NCBI RefSeq assembly: GCF_036588685.1
Contig: NC_086381.1
Span: forward strand, 51,397,431-51,461,430
Origin: Mytilus trossulus
Taxonomy: Eukaryota > Mollusca > Bivalvia > Mytilida > Mytilidae
Length of the DNA stretch: 64,000 nucleotides
Direction of reading: 5' to 3'
The notes below the pieces were generated by a model, which made no database searches, was not told where the DNA came from, and saw nothing but the letters and a program-made list of their open reading frames with translations. Of this stretch, positions 60,101-64,000 are shown piece after piece; within the stretch, counting starts at the first letter, position 1; each line of letters opens with the position of its first letter. A program made the position numbers and the translations under genes.

Positions 60101-63100
60101 AGTGTCCAGGAAGCACCGATATTCAACCGTTTCTAAGCAAATAAGTCCCGATAATCCCGTTCTGAATCCGCTTCTAATCCGATTTGTATTTTTCGCCAGG
60201 TAAAATTCGACCGAGTCTGTCACGACTGCGTCCCGACTCTACCGAATGTAATCCGACTAAGATCAGACAGTGACCAGACAGTGAACCGACGCTGACGGAA
60301 GTTATTTGTTCGAAAACTGTCGGCATATTCGGGATGATCAGGTACGGTCGGAACGTAATCCTATCACGGTCCGCTCTACCGCACTGCAAACGGCTTTGTC
60401 TTGTATTCTGTAGTTGTCGGGACTCTGACGTGGGTATCATTGACGAATTTCGTATTAATAACGGGACTCAATCGTCAGAAAAACAGCAATGAAAAATTAC
60501 TCCGGATCATTCCCGTTCAACAGGACACCGTCCAGAATACACAAGACATTGTTCGGAATTCAATCCGATACAGCAGAATCTGTCACCACAAAGCCACGAT
60601 TGTAATCCGATTAGACAAAATCGGCTGAGTTGCCCCGAATGTTACGGGACGCACCTAACTGTCGGGATGCTTTGCCGAACTATTCGGACCCTTCCCGATC
60701 CGTAGGAATCTGTTACGAACTAAAACGAATTTGTTCAGACAATGATAGGACATTCCAGATAATTGAGGATAGCAATCCGACTTTTTCACTTCTTATATCG
60801 TATTGCTGTCTGATCTCAAACGGGAGCAATAATCGGCAATGTGTGAACCCCGCATTACAAAAAGATTAAGTTTTGATATTAATACCAAAAAATATGTTGA
60901 TGAAGTGGGACCCCTAAAGTCAAATAAAAAAATGTCAGGACCCCTAAACTACTTTCACTTTAGGGGTCCCTACGCAACTGTTAAAGGGAAGAGGGTCCCA
61001 CAGTATATACAAAATGCTATATACTGTTGTTTTTAAAATATATACTGGTGAATTAATTGTTTACATTGTATTGGCTTGTATATAGCATGTAGAGGTTGTT
61101 GGAATTTTTTTAATTCTATCATTTCTAACAATAGTCACATTAGATTAAATCAAATTACATAGGCTAAATTATAGTACATTCGTTTCTTAATTTGTAAATA
61201 TATTATACTAACCATTTCTTTCACCATGATTATGATTATACCAAACCGTTTAGACAATAACAGGAAATTTAATAGTCGAAGGAACATGATAAACAAAGCT
61301 ATACTGTATATTCGCCTTGTATGTGCTATCAAATCTGAGTCCAAAATATGCATGCAAAATCCGAGTATGTACAATATGAAGCACAGCAAATCCAAAATGT
61401 TCCAAATATTAAATATGTGGAGAAATATTCTTTGTGGTGACCAGTGGCAATCTTTTTGCGGACGAATCTATAATGAAAACAATATGGAATTACCATACAA
61501 CCTGCACAATATATACCTGTCATCAGGTAAAGGAAATACAATTATGTAATAGTAACTTTCATTTTCATGTCCATTAGTTAAACAAAGAACAACAGGCAGA
61601 TGAATAAACAGCAAAAAAAATGTATAGCATGCTTTACAAGAGAGGACCCAGTATAAATATATTTGCATCATAATTATCAACATTTTAAAGTATAACTATC
61701 ATTACTAAAGGCAACAGTAGTATACCACTGTTCAAAATTCACAAAACGATAGAGAAAAACAAATCCGGGCAACAAACCAGAACCGACGGAAATGTATCAA
61801 ATATAAGAGAACTACGACACAACAGAGACGCAACAACGACTATACTCGAACTATAATGTAACAATTGCCATTTTCCTGTCTTCGTACAGGGCATTTTATG
61901 AAGAAAAAAAATGGTGGTTTGAACCTAGTTTTGTGGCATGCCAAACCTCCTGCTTTAATGGCAATGTTAATTATAATTTTAAGATGAGAACATTACACGA
62001 CAGGGTGACAAAAAATAAACAGATAAACGGTAGAAAATATAGGACAGAGAAACAAACGAATATTATTCACTTACCATGCTCCATATTTCCTCTAATAAAT
62101 CACCCAACATGTATATGAAGATCAAACCTTCTAGTAGATTAATTGAACCAGGCTGCAGGTCCCGAGTGAGGAAATAGCTGAACATCATTAAAGCCGTGAT
62201 GAAAAATAACTGAAACATTAGTTTATTTTTTATAAAGAAGACCAATGTTGTCAGTTTAATTTGGATTTCAATAATCATTAAATGACTGGACATCCGTATA
62301 TATAATAACATACATTTTAAAGGCAATGTTTCGGTATTAGTTAAATCACCCTGCTATCATCAAATAAACATTATGAAATGTAAAACTGGTAAGGGAAATT
62401 GTTGTTATTTTGTATCCTATTTTACCACGGATGAAATCTTTGCATTATGACTGCTGTTCTATTGATATGTATAAGCCATCAAAAAAATGTTGGACATATA
62501 TCAACATAGAATGTTACGAGTAGCTACGATTCCGGACCCATGTTTTGTTGAGTTATTTTATTATTATATTATCTTTTGGATTTCAAATATTTGAGATTGA
62601 GCAATGTTTAAGATATATTATCAGTCCAAATTCACACTTTATTTTATCAAAAATACTGTGGTGGTACATTTATGACTATTAATACTACGTAAGAACAGAT
62701 TGGTACTCTGGCTTCAGGACCGGTACTAGCATTTAATACTTTGATTAAATATTTTTTCTGTATATATCCTTAAAGAACATTCTAACTAGAAAACAACAAC
62801 GACATTCTGAACTAGAACAAATTCATAACGATTTTTTAAAAAATTCTGAAGGGTGCGGGAATTTATCGCTACATTGAAGACCTGTTGGTGACCTTCTGAT
62901 GTTGTTGTTTTTTCTTTAGTCGGGTTGTTGTCTGTTTGACACATTCCCCATTTCCTTTCTCAATTTTATTTGGTATAATTTGAAATCGAATATCCACAAA
63001 AATGCATTACAATACATTTGTACTTGCAGTTTTAAAAGACAGGAAATTAAACAAACCATACGTCACCAACTAAAAAGACTGTTATTGTGTTGAATTATGG

Positions 63101-63660
63101 GTGTGAGTCCACGTCACTCTTTTTTAAGTATATATTCATCGTGTGCTTTTATATTTACATGATATACCAAATATCCTAACTCAATTTTTTATCAAGTATA
63201 TCCCAATGTGTACAATGTATTTCTTAATGCGTCATTAAATTTGAATATTGTTTTGAATACATTATAATAGAATTTAGGATGGAAATCGGGAATGCGTCAA
63301 TAAGACAATAACCCGACCATCGACCAGACACAGCTGCAGACCACCAATAGTTCTTCAATGTAGCGTGAATCTTCCGCACTCGGAGGTGTCCTTCAGCCTG
63401 CCCCTTAACAACTATGTTACTAGTTCAGTGATAATGTACGTCACACTTACTCCGAATTATACACAAGAAACTAAAATTAAAAATCATACAAGAGTAACAA
63501 AGACCAGAAGCTCTTGACTTCGGACAGGCCCTAAAAATGCTGTTTTTATAGATCTCATCAGCCTATACCTCTAGTCATTGTATAAACTCACTATGTGGAT
63601 AACTATCATTGTAACCGGTGCTGTAACAATTGATAGCTTAGACTTTTTTCTCCAGTGGTT
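51021..63660 (-). CDS. TRPM-type cation channel, gene B (last 7 exons; 5' part outside window)
   Basis: Second TRPM-family channel subunit, reading leftward. Exons in transcript order: 63660-63592, 62209-62075, 61467-61213, 58027-57835, 53705-53576, 51995-51814, 51133-51021. These give 358 residues with continuous phases and no stop until TGA at 51021-51023. They encode the pre-S1 helix, S1-S2, S3-S4, S5-pore (IPYWQVYGEL), S6 (NWLLLNIVIAMF), TRP helix (EQKWRYYRHSVIIDFEDRIP) and a short tail. Exon lengths 69/135/255/193/130/182/113 compare with 69/132/252/196/160/182/89 in gene A, with identical phases, so the two are duplicates in convergent orientation about 34.6 kb apart. The N-terminal TRPM-homology exons would lie beyond position 64,000. 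Confidence 0.9.
51814..51995 (-). CDS. Gene B exon: TRP helix
   Basis: Acceptor GTTGCAG, donor GTAATT, 182 nt, phase 2 to 1 as in gene A. EQKWRYYRHSVIIDFEDRIP is the TRP helix. It ends in a Cys-rich CPCCPCY stretch, which parallels the Cys-rich stretch of gene A. Confidence 0.9.
53576..53705 (-). CDS. Gene B exon: outer pore loop and S6
   Basis: Acceptor TTTGAAG, donor GTATGT, phase 1 to 2. The loop is ten residues shorter than in gene A, keeps two cysteines but only 7 residues apart, and has no N-x-S/T sequon. S6 AAIYMMLTNWLLLNIVIAMF is nearly identical to gene A. A 144-bp palindrome lies about 130 nt upstream in the intron. Confidence 0.9.
53838..53981. mobile_element. 144-bp near-perfect palindrome (foldback element)
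   Basis: acaatatacgtatagtgt and acactatacgtatattgt are exact reverse complements at the ends. Inner arms gaaacgggaaaatgc and gcattttcccgtttc are also exact, around a ~12-nt loop. Lies in the gene B intron about 130 nt before the S6 exon acceptor. Confidence 0.7.
54540..55070 (+). repeat. Dispersed repeat family 6 with internal duplication
   Basis: Two diverged tandem halves (ccatggtcaatggaccataa...; tatgtccagtggatcatgaa...), then gagacgaacggacagacgaa and aatgcccctctactatcgta. Intronic in gene B. Confidence 0.6.
55075..55510. repeat. Degenerate AT-rich minisatellite-like stretch
   Basis: Opens with atatggaacgccacagctgc, the same head as the 25,100 array. It continues with irregular ~20-nt units of the type 'tactatacagtcatctgaat' or 'atatactataataatatttg'. 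Confidence 0.4.
56285..56670 (+). repeat. Dispersed repeat family 1 with (TA)n microsatellite
   Basis: gatctgctatgattgccaat, gacaaatcgccacaggagac, ataggtcaccgtaaggcctt, then gactcctgtcttgaacaggt interrupted by a (TA) run at about 56,573-56,590. Intronic in gene B. Confidence 0.65.
57548..57790 (+). repeat. Dispersed repeat family 1
   Basis: agatgtggtatgatttccaa, agacaactgttcacacgaga and ataggtcaccgtacagcctt. Abuts the gene B pore exon (57,835) on its downstream side. Confidence 0.65.
57835..58027 (-). CDS. Gene B exon: S5 and pore
   Basis: Acceptor TTTTCAG, donor GTTTTA, phase 0 to 1. LVDLMQYLVILIILILAAG (S5) and WSILQIPYWQVYGEL (pore helix and filter). A family-1 repeat lies just downstream on the transcript, at 57,548-57,790. 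Confidence 0.92.
59165..59340 (+). repeat. Dispersed repeat family 3, divergent
   Basis: gcaccagatgcgcatttcga, aatgtctcttcagtcatgct and aaagatgaagagctataatc parallel the 17,800 copy. Confidence 0.5.
59540..59875. repeat. Minisatellite with ~86-bp units
   Basis: About three and a half diverged units. Each has 'ggtccYatYaaaattacctatata', then 'ttgtgagacccttaaa-taaaagaaga' and a T-rich end. Related sequence (gtgggacccctaaagtcaaa) resumes at about 60,903, beyond the element at 59,939-60,853. Confidence 0.6.
59939..60853. mobile_element. ~915-bp non-autonomous element with 24-bp terminal inverted repeats
   Basis: Left end gctggggtcacacattcacg and the reverse complement of the right end, gcggggttcacacattgccg, match at 19 of 24 positions over the full repeat. 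The interior is GC-richer than its surroundings and full of short 'aatccgac', 'cccgat' and 'atcgg' motifs in both orientations. It has no transposase-like protein. It sits in a gene B intron. Confidence 0.65.
60903..61010. repeat. Inverted repeat related to the 59,540 minisatellite
   Basis: gtgggacccctaaagt and actttaggggtccc form a hairpin, with a further gggtcccac near 61,000. The theme is that of the units left of the 59,939-60,853 element. Confidence 0.5.
61213..61467 (-). CDS. Gene B exon: S3, S4 and S4-S5 linker
   Basis: Acceptor TCATTATAG, donor GTTAGT, 85 codons, phase 0. Has HWSPQRIFLHIFNIWNILDL (S3 start) and AHTRRIYSIALFIMFLRLL (S4), matching gene A with one inserted codon near the start. 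Confidence 0.9.
61707..61975 (+). repeat. Dispersed repeat family 2
   Basis: aaaggcaacagtagtatacc, then gaaccgacggaaatgtatca and gcatgccaaacctcctgctt. Lies in the S2-S3 intron of gene B, the same intron that holds a copy in gene A, but in the opposite orientation relative to the gene. Confidence 0.65.
62075..62209 (-). CDS. Gene B exon: S1 and S2
   Basis: Acceptor TGTTTCAG, donor GTAAGT, 45 codons. FFITALMMFSYFLTRDL and GDLLEEIWSM repeat the gene A S1-S2 exon almost residue for residue, with one extra codon in the loop. Confidence 0.9.
62850..62965 (-). repeat. Dispersed repeat family 4 (reverse)
   Basis: gaagggtgcgggaatttatc, cattgaagacctgttggtga and agtcgggttgttgtctgttt. Reverse of the copy at 63,275-63,545 in the same gene B intron. 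Confidence 0.6.
63275..63545 (+). repeat. Dispersed repeat family 4, longest copy
   Basis: ggatggaaatcgggaatgcg, aagacaataacccgaccatc, actccgaattatacacaaga and ctcttgacttcggacaggcc. Ends about 50 nt from the pre-S1 exon of gene B. Confidence 0.65.
63592..63660 (-). CDS. Gene B exon: pre-S1 helix
   Basis: 69 nt, phase 0 to 0; acceptor AATTTCAG and donor GTGAGT on the - strand. Encodes HWRKKSKLSIVTAPVTMIV, sharing W, K and the TAP motif with the gene A pre-S1 exon. Confidence 0.85.
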
Positions 63661-64000
63661 CTGAAATTAAAAAAAAAGTAAGATAAACACGATAAAGAAA
63701 TTCTTACTAAACATCAAAATCAGACATAACAGAAAAAAAAAATTCTACGGCTTTTCGTGCAAAGTTTAGATTTTTATGATTTGTTTTATTTTCCAAGAAT
63801 AACAACATGAAACAGATTGATATGGTAGAAAGGAAATGGCTTAAGACTAAGACACTATTTGAATTGAATACAGTGTATAGTTTTATTTTCGTTTGTTACG
63901 ACAAAATGTTGCTACCAGACAAATATCATATCCAAAAGTAATTTACAAGACACATATCATATGCGAAAGAAATAAATGAACCAGTTACATTATCTGTTTG

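Noticed and set aside
60174..60869. Three ORFs of 75-88 codons
   Set aside because: They lie in the motif-rich interior of the inverted-repeat element and show low-complexity composition without a transposase signature.
61226..61549. 107-codon + strand ORF
   Set aside because: Antisense to the S3-S4 exon of gene B, whose - strand frame is clearly TRPM.

Overview
The window looks like nuclear DNA from an invertebrate, most likely a bivalve mollusc and probably a marine mussel (Mytilus or a close relative). It is AT-rich. Genes are split into short exons (about 60-360 nt) with GT-AG introns of 0.3-5 kb. Introns and intergenic DNA are full of short dispersed repeats, and several of these repeat sequences I recall from mussel genomic DNA (memory and inference; no search was run). 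No prokaryotic operon, rRNA, CRISPR array or viral gene was seen.

Layout. (1) 459-16,444, + strand: the 3' seventeen exons of a TRPM-type cation channel (gene A). They run from the SLOG/TRPM-homology region through S1-S6, pore and TRP helix to a stop codon. The 5' exons lie left of the window. (2) 16,445-30,147: intergenic or unassigned, with repeats, foldback elements and a degenerate minisatellite; no convincing gene. (3) 30,148-43,073, + strand: a type I membrane receptor (gene C). It has C-type-lectin-like (CTLD) half-domains, a WSC-like cysteine-rich module, a short stalk, one transmembrane helix and a 118-residue cytoplasmic tail with two ITIM-like and two YxxM tyrosine motifs. Its first exon(s) were not found. 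(4) 43,074-51,020: intergenic, with repeats and the broken remains of a LINE-type retrotransposon. (5) 51,021-63,660, - strand: the last seven exons of a second TRPM-type channel (gene B). Its exon phases are identical to those of gene A and the exon lengths nearly so, so A and B are paralogues in convergent orientation. The 5' part of gene B lies right of the window.

How the genes relate. A and B would each give a tetrameric plasma-membrane cation channel subunit. Both end shortly after the TRP helix, with no C-terminal Nudix or kinase domain. Gene C lies between their 3' ends and is predicted to be a lectin-like cell-surface receptor that recruits SH2 proteins when its tail is phosphorylated. 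Nothing in the sequence ties it functionally to the channels.

The most interesting items are: (a) gene C, where a WSC module flanked by phase-1 introns sits between the two halves of a CTLD, joined to an ITIM/YxxM tail; (b) the convergent TRPM paralogue pair with conserved intron phases; and (c) several compact palindromic or terminal-inverted-repeat elements, one of about 915 bp with no transposase that appears to interrupt a minisatellite inside gene B. Exon boundaries were read by hand from reading frame, splice consensus and phase continuity. They need transcript confirmation.
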